Origin: Flavobacterium cyclinae | GTDB taxonomy: Bacteria; Bacteroidota; Bacteroidia; Flavobacteriales; Flavobacteriaceae | Reading direction: 5' to 3' | NCBI RefSeq assembly: GCF_021172145.1 | Contig: NZ_CP089095.1 | Coordinates: forward strand, 2,953,063-3,017,062 | DNA: 64,000 bases | Shown here: positions 34,003 through 43,283 of the stretch, one piece after another | Numbering within the stretch: the first letter of the stretch is position 1 | Layout: each line of letters opens with the position of its first letter | Translations under genes and position numbers: made by a program | The notes under the pieces: model-generated | What the model was told of the DNA's origin: nothing | Databases searched by the model: none | The model's input: the letters and a program-made list of their open reading frames with translations, nothing else

Positions 34003-35775
34003 GATTTGTTTTTCAAGTTCTGAAATTCGTTCCACAGCTCGTTCAAAATCATTGGTCATGGCAATATCGGTTGCTGGAGCATAACGAGCAAACTCGCAAT
34101 CGTTCATTAATTCTATAAATCGATTAATACTTTCTTCTGAAGCATTTCTTTGTTGCAATAACTCTACAATATTTTCTTTACTCATTTCAACCGTTTCAAT
34201 ATGTAGCTTTGCCTTTAAGAAATTATGCAATGCTTTTTCCATAGCCATATAAAACGGTACTTTGTCGCCCATTTGTTTTTTCGCTTCCGACAAATATTTC
34301 TTTACTAATCGGTTATTATTTCTAACTCGGTTTCCAACCACGTCGGCATCTTTAGCTTCTTTTTGTTTTCTAGCAATCATCACAATTGGAATCAATAATA
34401 ATGGTGCAAATAACAAACTATAAAACAATCCTGAACCTAAGAAATCTTCTCTTGATTTTGAAACAAACTCGGTTTTCAGCTTATTGTATTGGAATACTTC
34501 TTTTTTCTCGATGACTTGTTTGTTCGAACTTGGCACATTGGCTACTACTGTTCCATCTCCTTCTTCAACTTCTATTGTTATTTCTTTTGAAGTAATCGTT
34601 TTATAGGATTTACTTGCCAAATCATAATATGAAAACGTTAATGGTTTGATGGTATATTTTCCTTTAAATTGAGGAATTATGGTGTATTTATCCGAAATTT
34701 TACCCGTCATTCCCGTTAATGGTGTTTGTACATTTTCGGTATGAGAAGGTTCGTACATTTCCAAAGCACTAGGGGCAACAGGTTTTGGTAACGTAAATAA
34801 TTTTAAATTTCCTTTACCCGAAACACTTACCTCTAAATCTAAAGATTCGCCTGCTTTTAACTTTGTTTTGGATGGAATTACATTAAAATCAAAATTTCCA
34901 ACAGCGCCTGAATAGCTTTCTGGTTTTCCTTTTTCAGGAAGTGATTTTACATTTATAGTTTGCGTTCCTGTAGAAAGAGATTTTTCAATTACTCGCATTT
35001 CATATTCACCAAACCAATCGCGACGGCCTGTTGGTACCTCAGCATCTAAATCAATTTTAAATGGTTCTATAGTTTTAGCGCCTGCTTCTAATGGATATAA
35101 AATTACTTTTCGAAGCACCACCATGCTATAATCTTTTCCATTGTATTTTCCACGTTCAGCGCGCAATTGTTTCATGTCGATATACTGACTCCAGAAATCA
35201 TCATATTTTGGCGCTTTGAAATTTCTGAAATTCCCAACAGTCGAACGAGGTTCGAAATATAATTTGTAAACTACTGTAACTGGTTCATTTACAAACGGAT
35301 TTTTTGTGGATAATTCGGCTACTAGATGAATTCCTTCTCCATAATTGACATTAGTAGGTTGCTGTCCTGGATACGTTGGCATTTGAATAGGATCAGTAAT
35401 CGTGATTTTTATTGGTGCCGATTTATATACCGTTCCATCATATTCAATTGAAGCAGCACCAATGGTGAATGTCCCTTTTTTAGTAGGTGTTAAATAGTAA
35501 ATAACTTGAGTAGAAATTTCTCTTTTTTGTGTTACTTTTCCATTTACAATCGTAATCGCAGTTTGATTTCCTCTATTAATGAAAGGGCCTTCTGCTTTAA
35601 AACTAGGAAATTTTGGCGGTTCAAAATTATCTCCTTCATTGTTTATGGTAAAAACCAATTGAATACGTTCATTTAGTCCATACGAACTTCTTTCTGTTTG
35701 CGCTTCAAATTTAACTTGAGCGGAAACAGTGGTATAAAAAATGGATACGAATAAAACTAAAAATATCTTTTTCAT
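34000..35775 (-). CDS. batD: Aerotolerance operon protein BatD
   Basis: This 591-residue protein has a signal peptide (1-19), repeated beta-sandwich 'oxygen tolerance' domains (about 22-420; VKFEAQTERSSYGLNERIQLVFTI pattern at the start), one membrane helix near 446-466 (LFYSLLFAPLLLIPIVMIA) and a helical cytoplasmic tail of about 120 residues. Its large periplasmic region and single late membrane helix are typical of BatD. It starts 3 bases behind batC, and its stop codon forms the end of the GxxExxY cassette. Confidence 0.9.
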   Translation of the reverse strand: MKKIFLVLFVSIFYTTVSAQVKFEAQTERSSYGLNERIQLVFTINNEGDNFEPPKFPSFKAEGPFINRGNQTAITIVNGKVTQKREISTQVIYYLTPTKKGTFTIGAASIEYDGTVYKSAPIKITITDPIQMPTYPGQQPTNVNYGEGIHLVAELSTKNPFVNEPVTVVYKLYFEPRSTVGNFRNFKAPKYDDFWSQYIDMKQLRAERGKYNGKDYSMVVLRKVILYPLEAGAKTIEPFKIDLDAEVPTGRRDWFGEYEMRVIEKSLSTGTQTINVKSLPEKGKPESYSGAVGNFDFNVIPSKTKLKAGESLDLEVSVSGKGNLKLFTLPKPVAPSALEMYEPSHTENVQTPLTGMTGKISDKYTIIPQFKGKYTIKPLTFSYYDLASKSYKTITSKEITIEVEEGDGTVVANVPSSNKQVIEKKEVFQYNKLKTEFVSKSREDFLGSGLFYSLLFAPLLLIPIVMIARKQKEAKDADVVGNRVRNNNRLVKKYLSEAKKQMGDKVPFYMAMEKALHNFLKAKLHIETVEMSKENIVELLQQRNASEESINRFIELMNDCEFARYAPATDIAMTNDFERAVERISELEKQI

Positions 35776-35778
35776 TTT

Positions 35779-36534
35779 TTACCAATCTTTTTCATTAGAA
35801 ACGGGACGCCCTTTTACTTTCTTTGCATTTACTTTGTCCTGAACTTTCTTTTCAGCATTATTAACCGCATCTAAAATATTATCGATGCGTTGTTTATCGG
35901 CTCCGCTTGGTTTTGGATTTTCTTTTTTATCCTCTTTTTTATCTCCATCACTAGGATTTTCTTTCTTGTCGTCGCCTTTATTTTTGTCTTGGTCTTTGTT
36001 ATTATTCCCTTTGTCGTTTTTGTTATTTTCTGGTTGCGGTTTATTCTGATTGCCTCCGCCACCATTCTTATCTTTATTATCTTTCTTATCGTTTTTTGGA
36101 GGTGGATTTTCTTTCTTTTTCTTTTTTGCCAATGCATAATTATAACGCGTTTCTTCGTCATACGGATTGTTTCTAAGCGCGTTTTTATAAGCATCCACCG
36201 CTAAATCATATTTTTTTTCTAACATGAATGTGTTGCCCAAATTATGATAAATTCGGTGTTTTTCTTCTTTTGTTTTTGCGTGCTCTAAGGCTTGAATATA
36301 TTTGATTTGTGCTTCACCTTGTTGGTTTTGACGATATACGCTATTTCCTAAATTATATCCCGCAGTGGCTTTTTTAGGTGATTTTTTCGATTCGGTTACA
36401 CGAAAATCAGCTTCAGCATCAGCGTATTTTTTTTCTTTAAAGGACTGATTTCCATTATACAAATTTTTGTCTTTTTCTTGTCCAAAAAGAAAAAAAGAAT
36501 GTAATACTACTAATAGGTAAACTATCTTACGCAT
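35779..36534 (-). CDS. batC: TPR protein BatC
   Basis: About 251 residues from MRKIVYLLVVLHSFFLFGQ; a start at 36546 is also open. A signal peptide is followed by TPR repeats (about 25-145: KKATAGYNLGNSVYRQNQQGEA, HRIYHNLGNTFMLEKKYDLA) and a long Lys/Asn/Asp-rich low-complexity linker (about 150-225), then a short conserved C-terminal helix (DKQRIDNILDAVNNAEKKVQ). This is the usual BatC form. The gene overlaps the end of batB by 8-20 bases, depending on the start. Confidence 0.88.
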   Translation of the reverse strand: MRKIVYLLVVLHSFFLFGQEKDKNLYNGNQSFKEKKYADAEADFRVTESKKSPKKATAGYNLGNSVYRQNQQGEAQIKYIQALEHAKTKEEKHRIYHNLGNTFMLEKKYDLAVDAYKNALRNNPYDEETRYNYALAKKKKKENPPPKNDKKDNKDKNGGGGNQNKPQPENNKNDKGNNNKDQDKNKGDDKKENPSDGDKKEDKKENPKPSGADKQRIDNILDAVNNAEKKVQDKVNAKKVKGRPVSNEKDW

Positions 36535-37570
36535 GTTTCTTTTCATTAAATAAGTTTAACTTTTGCACCCATGCTGTTTTTTTCTCCAAAAGGAAAACAT
36601 CTACTAACAACAATAAAAATCCTAAAGCTAAAAACCATTGGTATTGCGATTCAAAATCGGCAATTTGTTGTGATTCGAATTCAGATTTTTCAATTTTATC
36701 TAAGGATTTTTTTATTTCCTCAACCACATTTTTTGTAGTGGTTCCTAGAATATATTTTGATTTTGTGTTATCGGCTAACTTCTTTAAAACTTCAGGATAT
36801 AACTTCGTAATTACTGTTTGTCCTTCTTGATCTTTTTTATACGAAGCGATAGTTCCTTTGTCATCACGAAGCGGAATTGGACCTCCTTTTTCAGTTCCAA
36901 CACCAATGCTTATAATTCGAACTCCTTTTTCTTTTGCCATTTCAATTGCATCATCTACTCCATCACCATGATCTTCTCCATCTGAAATTAAGACAATTAA
37001 CTTACTGGTATCTTTAACATCAAAATAATCAACAGCTAATTGAATGGCATCACTAAATGCAGTTCCTTGCGAAGACACCATATTGGTATTCATGCTTTGC
37101 AAGTACATTTTTGCAATGCTGTAATCAGTGGTCATGGGTAAAACTGGGTAGGCACTTCCGGCATAACCTACAATTCCAACTCTATCGTTTCCTAATTGGT
37201 TAATGATTTGCGAAACGATTTGCTTGGTTTTTTCCAATCGGTTTGGTGCAACATCTTCGGCAAGCATACTTTTTGAAATATCAACCGCAAACACAATATC
37301 AATTCCTTGACGTTTTACCGTTTCCATTTTTGTTCCCATTTTTGGGTTCACCAAAGCAATAATAATACAAGCCAATGCTAATAACAAAACTCCTAATTTT
37401 AAAGCAGGTTTAAAACTCGATTTTTCTGGTGCCAATTGATTAAACAATTCCAGATCGGCAAAAACAGCTTGTCTTTTTCTTTTCCAAAACAAATTGAATA
37501 GAAAAAGTGCCACTATTATGGGTAATAGCGCTAATAAGTAAAAATATATTGGACTTTCTAATTCAAACAT
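36527..37570 (-). CDS. batB: VWA-domain protein BatB
   Basis: A 347-residue inner-membrane protein with two N-terminal helices (about 7-25, 57-75), a von Willebrand A domain with MIDAS motif DIVFAVDISKSML and LIVLISDGEDHG, and a C-terminal helix near 312-330. The VWA domain would face the periplasm. It starts 12 bases behind batA and overlaps batC. Confidence 0.92.
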   Translation of the reverse strand: MFELESPIYFYLLALLPIIVALFLFNLFWKRKRQAVFADLELFNQLAPEKSSFKPALKLGVLLLALACIIIALVNPKMGTKMETVKRQGIDIVFAVDISKSMLAEDVAPNRLEKTKQIVSQIINQLGNDRVGIVGYAGSAYPVLPMTTDYSIAKMYLQSMNTNMVSSQGTAFSDAIQLAVDYFDVKDTSKLIVLISDGEDHGDGVDDAIEMAKEKGVRIISIGVGTEKGGPIPLRDDKGTIASYKKDQEGQTVITKLYPEVLKKLADNTKSKYILGTTTKNVVEEIKKSLDKIEKSEFESQQIADFESQYQWFLALGFLLLLVDVFLLEKKTAWVQKLNLFNEKKHA

Positions 37571-37581
37571 TGTTTTTCTTT

Positions 37582-38586
37582 CTAAACGATTCCTCTAAAA
37601 ACTGAATTTCGTAATAATACCTCAACGCCTAACAATATAAAAGCGATTAATACAAACGTTTTGTATTTCTCATCGTAGTTGTAAAATTTCTTTTCATCAA
37701 TTTCGGTAGTTTCTAACTTATTGATTTCGTCGTAAATGGCTTGTAATTTTTTATTTGATGTAGCTCTAAAATATTTTGCTTCAGTAGTTTTAGCAATTTC
37801 TTTCATTAAGCTTTCATCAATTTCAACAGGCATTTTTCTAAATACTAACTTTCCATTATTATCTTTTGCAACAGGAAACAAGGCTTGACCGTTAGTTCCA
37901 ATTCCGATAGTGTAAACTTTAATGCCGTATTCTTTGGCAATTTCAGAAGCGGTTCTAGGATCGATAGTTCCTGAATTGTTTACACCATCCGTTAATAAAA
38001 TGATGATTCTGCTTTTCGCTTTGCTGTCTTTAATTCTATTAATTGCGGTTGCTAAACCAACACCTATTCCGGTTCCATCAGCAATAATAGAATCATCGTA
38101 TTCAATAGTTTTTAACGATTGTAAAATGATGGTTTTATCTGAAGTTACAGGAGTTCTCGTATAACTTTCACCCGCATAAACAACTAATCCAATTCTGTCG
38201 TTAATTCTATCTTGTACAAAGGTTGAAGCTACTTTTTTAAGCGCCTCTAACCGATTTGGTTTTAAATCATTGGCCAACATACTACTCGAAACGTCAATTG
38301 CCATTACAATATCGATTCCTTTAGTGGTTTTCGATTTTGAAGTTACGTCAACACTTCTTGGTCGGGCTAAGGCGATTATGATAGAACTTAAAGCTAAAAT
38401 TCGCAACACGTGTAAAAAGGGTTTGGCTTTAGCTAAGAACGTTCTATTTTGTTTAAATGGCTCTAATGAACTCATTTTTACCGTTGCCGAAAGTTGGTTT
38501 CTTTTGTAAAATAGCCAACCTATTGCTATTGGTATCACCAAAAACAACCATAAAAATTCCGGATTTAAAAAAGATACTTTTCCCAT
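37582..38586 (-). CDS. batA: VWA-domain protein BatA
   Basis: This 334-residue protein is a paralogue of BatB with the same layout: two N-terminal helices (about 8-25, 58-76), a VWA domain with MIDAS DIVMAIDVSSSML and IILLTDGVNNSG, and a C-terminal helix (FVLIAFILLGVEVLL). Its ATG shares a base with the stop codon of the preceding gene (TAATG-type contact), so the two are probably coupled. Confidence 0.92.
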   Translation of the reverse strand: MGKVSFLNPEFLWLFLVIPIAIGWLFYKRNQLSATVKMSSLEPFKQNRTFLAKAKPFLHVLRILALSSIIIALARPRSVDVTSKSKTTKGIDIVMAIDVSSSMLANDLKPNRLEALKKVASTFVQDRINDRIGLVVYAGESYTRTPVTSDKTIILQSLKTIEYDDSIIADGTGIGVGLATAINRIKDSKAKSRIIILLTDGVNNSGTIDPRTASEIAKEYGIKVYTIGIGTNGQALFPVAKDNNGKLVFRKMPVEIDESLMKEIAKTTEAKYFRATSNKKLQAIYDEINKLETTEIDEKKFYNYDEKYKTFVLIAFILLGVEVLLRNSVFRGIV

Positions 38587-40202
38587 TATTTTTTAGGTTT
38601 TCTTAGTTCAATTGAATTTTGAATTTTTTCTACAATCTCTTTTGCGTGTTCATCTTGTTCTTTGAAAATAAAGAAGAATTCTTGAGCACCTCCAGGTTGA
38701 GATAATACCATAATATCGTATTCCATTTTTACATCTTCTTCTCTTACTGGATCAAAAGCAGTAAAGGTTCCAAATGCTTTTTTGCCCGAAAGTCCTTTTA
38801 CATTTTCAAATTCACCCGTTTTTACGATAATATTTTTAGCTCCAAAGTTTTCTAATTCTCGCAAATCAGTTTCCAGAGCTACATCTAAATCTATTTTTGT
38901 AGTGTCCTTGAAGGCTGTTGTATTTAAAACAATTGAAAAATTATCAATAATACTTCCGTATGCAAAACGACTGGTTGCTTTTACGTTTTCTGGTAAGTTA
39001 TTTTGGATTTTCTCATCGATGGTTCGTTTTAACACTTTTGGTGTTGAAATAATTATTGCTGGTTCTCCGTATTCGGAAGTTATCCATTCTTTTTCCAATA
39101 ATTCTTCTGTTGAGTGACCAATATAATTGTCTTTGATAAAATCAAATCCCACAGTGTAAGCAAAAATTACGATTGAAGCCACCAATAAAAAAGCGGAAAT
39201 TCCGATTGACATCACCAAACGTTTGAATTTTTGCTTTTGCATTTCTTTCTTACGTACTTCCTCTGCAAATAAAATAGCCGCTTGATCTTCGGTTCGTGGT
39301 AAAGCTTTGTCAATTACCAATAAGAATTTATCGATGATTTTTTTATCGGTTTCAATTTCGAAAGGTAGCGGTTGCGATTTAGCAAATTTTACCAAATCAG
39401 AATTTTCTAACACTTTCTTGAATTTGTCTAATTCTTCACGATTGACAAACATTTTTTTGTCGGCAATTGCTTTTTTTAAGGCTTCTAGCAATTCACTAGA
39501 AGTACTTTCCATTGCTGGAATATGGATGGATTCTTCGATGTACGTTCTGGTGATATCGGTCATTTCAGAATAGTATTCTTTCACATCACCGCGTTGTACT
39601 AATTGTTTTTTATCTAAGTTTTGAAGATACGCAATCGCTTTTTCAATTGGCGAAGCGAAAAATTCTTCTTTTTGCTCTTTGTCTTTTTGTAATCTTTTGA
39701 TGATGAAGTACGATGCAAATCCAGAAGCCACAATCAAAACCAATAAAATCAAAAGTTTCCACCATTCGCTCATCGGTTTTTCTTCGGTGGCGATGATGTC
39801 TTTGATGTCGTACATTTGTTGCTTTGTAGTATCAACTTTTACATCGTTTACCAAAATCGAAAGTGAATCGGTACGGAATTCTTTCTGATTGATTTTCACC
39901 AATAACTTAGGAATTACATAGCGTCCGGAATCAAATTGGGTTAACCCGTACTTTTTGATTAATTCGTATTGGTTGTCGTTCTTAACTGTGTCAATTGGAT
40001 ACGATTCTAATATTTCCAAAGCACCAAAAAACTTCCCATCTGGAAAAACGACTTTATCTTTTGCGTTTACTTTTGCTTTGATGGTTAAATTGAATTGCGA
40101 TCCAATTTTAATTTGAGTTGAGTCAATAGAAGTCGAGATTTGTTGGGCAAACCCAAAAAATCCGAACAATAAAGCAATATATAAGTAAAGTTTATTTTTC
40201 AT
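38586..40202 (-). CDS. Bat-operon membrane protein with BatD-like N-terminal domain
   Basis: A 538-residue protein between the DUF58 gene and batA. After a signal peptide (1-19, ending FGFAQQ) there is a BatD-like beta domain (about 20-115), a membrane helix (near 150-170), a helical domain (about 185-300), a second membrane helix (near 325-350) and a C-terminal alpha/beta domain (about 375-535) not recognised. A large two-helix protein in this position is known from Bacteroidota bat loci but has no gene name I can support. It probably joins the Bat/MoxR envelope complex. Confidence 0.75.
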   Translation of the reverse strand: MKNKLYLYIALLFGFFGFAQQISTSIDSTQIKIGSQFNLTIKAKVNAKDKVVFPDGKFFGALEILESYPIDTVKNDNQYELIKKYGLTQFDSGRYVIPKLLVKINQKEFRTDSLSILVNDVKVDTTKQQMYDIKDIIATEEKPMSEWWKLLILLVLIVASGFASYFIIKRLQKDKEQKEEFFASPIEKAIAYLQNLDKKQLVQRGDVKEYYSEMTDITRTYIEESIHIPAMESTSSELLEALKKAIADKKMFVNREELDKFKKVLENSDLVKFAKSQPLPFEIETDKKIIDKFLLVIDKALPRTEDQAAILFAEEVRKKEMQKQKFKRLVMSIGISAFLLVASIVIFAYTVGFDFIKDNYIGHSTEELLEKEWITSEYGEPAIIISTPKVLKRTIDEKIQNNLPENVKATSRFAYGSIIDNFSIVLNTTAFKDTTKIDLDVALETDLRELENFGAKNIIVKTGEFENVKGLSGKKAFGTFTAFDPVREEDVKMEYDIMVLSQPGGAQEFFFIFKEQDEHAKEIVEKIQNSIELRKPKK

Positions 40203-40207
40203 TTTTC

Positions 40208-41074
40208 TTAATTACGCGCTTTAAAATAACCTAATAATTTGGTTACATAGCTTTCATCCACTCTTGAACTAATCGTTCCTGCTCCACATTTTGAAAAAAT
40301 ATCTTTGAAATAATTTACGTTTTCACGATAGTATTTTTCGTAATCCATTCGCACTTTTTTTGACGTGGTATCAACTAAAAGCGTTTCGCCTGTTTCAGCA
40401 TCTAACATATTTACAATACCAATATTTGGAATACTTTCTTCTCTTTGGTCAAAAACTCGAATTCCGGTTACATCATGTCGTTTTGAAGCGATTTTCAACG
40501 TGTGTTCGTAATCTTTCACCATGAAATCGGAAATTAAAAACACGATGGCTTTCTTTTTCAAAACGCTTGATAAATATTTCAAAGCTTGCGATAAATCGGT
40601 TTTTTTGCTTTTCGATTCGAATTCGATTAACTCGCGAATGATTCGTAAAACATGCGATTTTCCTTTTTTAGGTGGAATAAACAATTCGATTTGGTCCGAA
40701 AACAAAAGCAAACCTATTTTATCATTATTCTGAGTTGCCGAAAACGCTAATGTGGCAGCAATTTCAGTAACCATATCGCGTTTTAGTTGATTTTTTGTAC
40801 CAAAACTTTCTGAACCCGAAATATCTACCATCAACATCATGGTTAATTCGCGTTCTTCTTCAAATACTTTTACGAAAGGTTCGTTATAGCGTGCGGTTAC
40901 ATTCCAATCGATAGCTCTTACGTCATCACCGTATTGGTATTGGCGCACTTCTGAAAACGTCATCCCGCGTCCTTTAAACGACGTGTGATATTCTCCCGAA
41001 AAGATATGATCACTCAATCTTCGGGTTTTGATTTCAATTTTTCGAACTTTCTTTAGAATTTCTTTGGTATCCAT
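40208..41074 (-). CDS. DUF58 domain protein of the MoxR/Bat locus
   Basis: This 288-residue protein has the DUF58 signature GRGMTFSEVRQYQYGDDVRAIDWNVTARY (about 36-64) and a VWA-like MIDAS (MVDISGSESFG). DUF58 proteins accompany MoxR ATPases and are thought to be partners or substrates of the chaperone-like ATPase. No signal peptide is seen, so it is cytoplasmic. A CAGTC hairpin fills the space up to moxR. Confidence 0.9.
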   Translation of the reverse strand: MDTKEILKKVRKIEIKTRRLSDHIFSGEYHTSFKGRGMTFSEVRQYQYGDDVRAIDWNVTARYNEPFVKVFEEERELTMMLMVDISGSESFGTKNQLKRDMVTEIAATLAFSATQNNDKIGLLLFSDQIELFIPPKKGKSHVLRIIRELIEFESKSKKTDLSQALKYLSSVLKKKAIVFLISDFMVKDYEHTLKIASKRHDVTGIRVFDQREESIPNIGIVNMLDAETGETLLVDTTSKKVRMDYEKYYRENVNYFKDIFSKCGAGTISSRVDESYVTKLLGYFKARN

Positions 41075-41080
41075 TTCTAT

Positions 41081-41154
41081 TAGTTGGCAGTCGCAGTTAA
41101 CAGTCGCAGTTTAAGAATAGAATTATCTGAACACTGAGACTGAACACTGATAAC
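41081..41154. repeat. CAGTC hairpin element C
   Basis: The left half (GGCAGTCGCAGTTAACAGTCGCAG) and right half (CTGAACACTGAGACTGAACA) form an imperfect inverted repeat. The element spans from 5 bases after the moxR stop to 7 bases before the DUF58 start. It also holds two CTGAACAC words. Confidence 0.7.
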
Positions 41155-41158
41155 TAAA

Positions 41159-42163
41159 TTAAGGCACTTCAACTTCGTTAACAATTCTGCTAATAATGTC
41201 TTCTGTGGTTACATTTTCAGCTTCTGCTTCGTAGGTGATTCCAATTCTGTGACGTAATACATCGTACACTACAGCACGAACGTCTTCTGGAATTACATAC
41301 CCTCTACGTTTGATGAAAGCGTAACATTTAGCAGCAGTGGCTAAGTTGATACTTCCACGAGGCGAAGCTCCAAAACTGATTAATGGTTTTAGACTTTCTA
41401 ATTTATATTTTTCAGGATAACGTGTTGCGAAAATTAAATCTAAAATGTATTTCTCGATTTTCTCGTCCATGTATACTTCACGAACGGCTTCTTGCGCTCT
41501 TAAAATTTGCTCTAACGAAACCACTTGGTTTACTTTTTCAAAAGCACCTTTTAAATTTTGACGAATTACGTGACGCTCTTCTTCCATTTTTGGATAATCG
41601 ATCACCACTTTTAGCATGAAACGGTCAACTTGTGCTTCTGGTAATGGATAGGTTCCTTCTTGATCAACAGGGTTTTGCGTTGCCATTACCAAGAATGGTT
41701 TGTCTAACTTAAACGTTTCGTCACCAATGGTAACTTGCTTTTCTTGCATGGCTTCTAACAAAGCCGATTGTACTTTTGCTGGCGCACGGTTAATCTCATC
41801 TGCTAGTACGAAGTTGGCAAAAATAGGTCCTTTACGAATGGTAAAGTCATTTTGTTTGATGTTGTAAATCATAGTTCCTACTACATCGGCAGGTAACAAA
41901 TCAGGTGTAAACTGAATACGACTGAACGAACCATGAACAGCTTGTGAAAGCGTATTAATGGCTAAGGTTTTAGCCAATCCAGGAACACCTTCCAATAAAA
42001 TATGTCCTTGACCTAACAAACCTATTAATAATCGTTCGACCATGTGTTTTTGACCTACGATTACCTTATTCATTTCCATTGTAAGTAAGTCTATAAAAGC
42101 ACTTTCTCTTTCAATCTTTTCATTAATTGCTCTAATGTCTAAGGTGGCTATATTTTCTTCCAT
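41159..42163 (-). CDS. MoxR family AAA+ ATPase
   Basis: About 334 residues from MEENIATLDIRAIN; a longer frame to 42214 is not favoured because it crosses an AT-rich leader. Walker A is GVPGLAKT, Walker B is LADEINRAPAKVQSALLEAMQE, with sensor 1 ATQNPVDQEGTYPLPEAQ and an arginine finger region following. MoxR ATPases are chaperone-like factors for assembling metal- or VWA-containing complexes. It opens the moxR-DUF58-bat operon. Confidence 0.93.
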   Translation of the reverse strand: MEENIATLDIRAINEKIERESAFIDLLTMEMNKVIVGQKHMVERLLIGLLGQGHILLEGVPGLAKTLAINTLSQAVHGSFSRIQFTPDLLPADVVGTMIYNIKQNDFTIRKGPIFANFVLADEINRAPAKVQSALLEAMQEKQVTIGDETFKLDKPFLVMATQNPVDQEGTYPLPEAQVDRFMLKVVIDYPKMEEERHVIRQNLKGAFEKVNQVVSLEQILRAQEAVREVYMDEKIEKYILDLIFATRYPEKYKLESLKPLISFGASPRGSINLATAAKCYAFIKRRGYVIPEDVRAVVYDVLRHRIGITYEAEAENVTTEDIISRIVNEVEVP

Positions 42164-42189
42164 TTTGGTTAAATTTTTACGCTGTGAAA

Positions 42190-42245
42190 TTAACAACATT
42201 TTTTGACGCTGCAAATTGAATTTTTTTTTGGTTTTAAGTTGTTAA
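42190..42245. promoter_or_regulatory. Possible operator in the moxR / aldo-keto reductase divergent region
   Basis: TTAACAAC (42190-42197) and GTTGTTAA (42238-42245) are perfect 8-base inverted repeats 40 bases apart, in the 175-base space between moxR (minus) and the aldo/keto reductase (plus). No clear -33/-7 pair was found here. Confidence 0.3.
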
Positions 42246-42338
42246 CATTGCGTTAAAAATGCATAAAAAAGGTTGATTTTATGAGTGTTTTATGATTCTA
42301 TTTTATAATTTTAAGAAAAAATTTAAAATACAACTATT

Positions 42339-43211
42339 ATGCCTATAAAATTATCGCCTGTTATTGCAGGAGTTATGAATTGGGGTATTTGGGATAAAAA
42401 CCTAAATACCAAAGAGTTTACTCATTTAATTAATTTATTTGTTGAAAATGGTATTTCCACTTTTGATCATGCGGATATTTATGGAGGTTATACTACTGAA
42501 GCTGCCTTTGGAAAAGCGCTTTCTGAAAGTAAAATTGATCGCAAAAAAATTCAGTTGATTACTAAATGTGGTATTCAATATACTACTGAAAATAGACCTA
42601 ACAATTGGATTAAACATTACGAATATTCTAAAGATTATATTATTTGGTCAGCCGAAAATTCATTAAAAAATTTACAAACCGATTATTTGGATGTATTATT
42701 ACTTCATCGTCCAAGTCCGTTAATGCAAGCTGATGAAATTGCAGAAGCGGTTTCTAAATTAAAAGCAGATGGAAAAATTCTATCTTTTGGAGTTTCAAAT
42801 TTTACATCTTCTCAAACCGAATTATTACGTCAGAAAACCGAAATTTCTTTTAACCAAGTGCAATTTTCGGCAACCCATCATGAAGCGATGTTAGACGGAA
42901 GTTTCGATTACATGCAAATTCACAATATTAAACCAATGGCTTGGAATCCGCTAGGAACGGTTTTTAGAGAAAATACGGATCAAACCTTTAGATTGCGTCA
43001 GCTTTTGGCTAAGTTGGTGGAGAAATATCATATAGGTTCTGATATTATTTTATTGGCTTGGATTATGCAACATCCTGCTGGAATTTCTCCAGTGGCAGGA
43101 ACGGTTAATTCGGGAAGAATTCAGCAATTGATGAAAGCAAAATCATTAGTTTTAGACAAACAAGATTGGTTTGCTATCTGGACGGAAAGTATGGGAAATA
43201 AAGTGCCTTAA
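42339..43211 (+). CDS. Aldo/keto reductase
   Basis: This 290-residue TIM-barrel NADPH-dependent oxidoreductase shows the AKR tetrad region: FDHADIYGGY (Asp and Tyr), LITKCGI (Lys) and VLLLHRPSP (His). The pattern and the YdhF-like LLHRPSPLMQADEIAEAVSKL segment place it near E. coli YdhF (AKR11-like); the substrate is unknown. Single gene, divergent from moxR. Confidence 0.92.
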   Translation: MPIKLSPVIAGVMNWGIWDKNLNTKEFTHLINLFVENGISTFDHADIYGGYTTEAAFGKALSESKIDRKKIQLITKCGIQYTTENRPNNWIKHYEYSKDYIIWSAENSLKNLQTDYLDVLLLHRPSPLMQADEIAEAVSKLKADGKILSFGVSNFTSSQTELLRQKTEISFNQVQFSATHHEAMLDGSFDYMQIHNIKPMAWNPLGTVFRENTDQTFRLRQLLAKLVEKYHIGSDIILLAWIMQHPAGISPVAGTVNSGRIQQLMKAKSLVLDKQDWFAIWTESMGNKVP

Positions 43212-43214
43212 TTT

Positions 43215-43277
43215 AGTTTTCAGTCGCAGTTTTCAGTCGCAGAACAGCACTGTAAACTGAGACTGAGACTGCAAACC
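43215..43277. repeat. CAGTC hairpin element D
   Basis: The left arm (AGTTTTCAGTCGCAG twice, overlapping, 43215-43242) and right arm (CTGAGACTGAGACTG core, to 43277) form an imperfect inverted repeat. It runs from 3 bases after the aldo/keto reductase stop to 6 bases before the next start. Confidence 0.75.
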
Positions 43278-43283
43278 AAAACA

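Noticed and set aside
35871..36204. Open frames opposite and within batC
   Set aside because: They arise from the Lys/Asn-rich low-complexity part of batC and have no coding character of their own.
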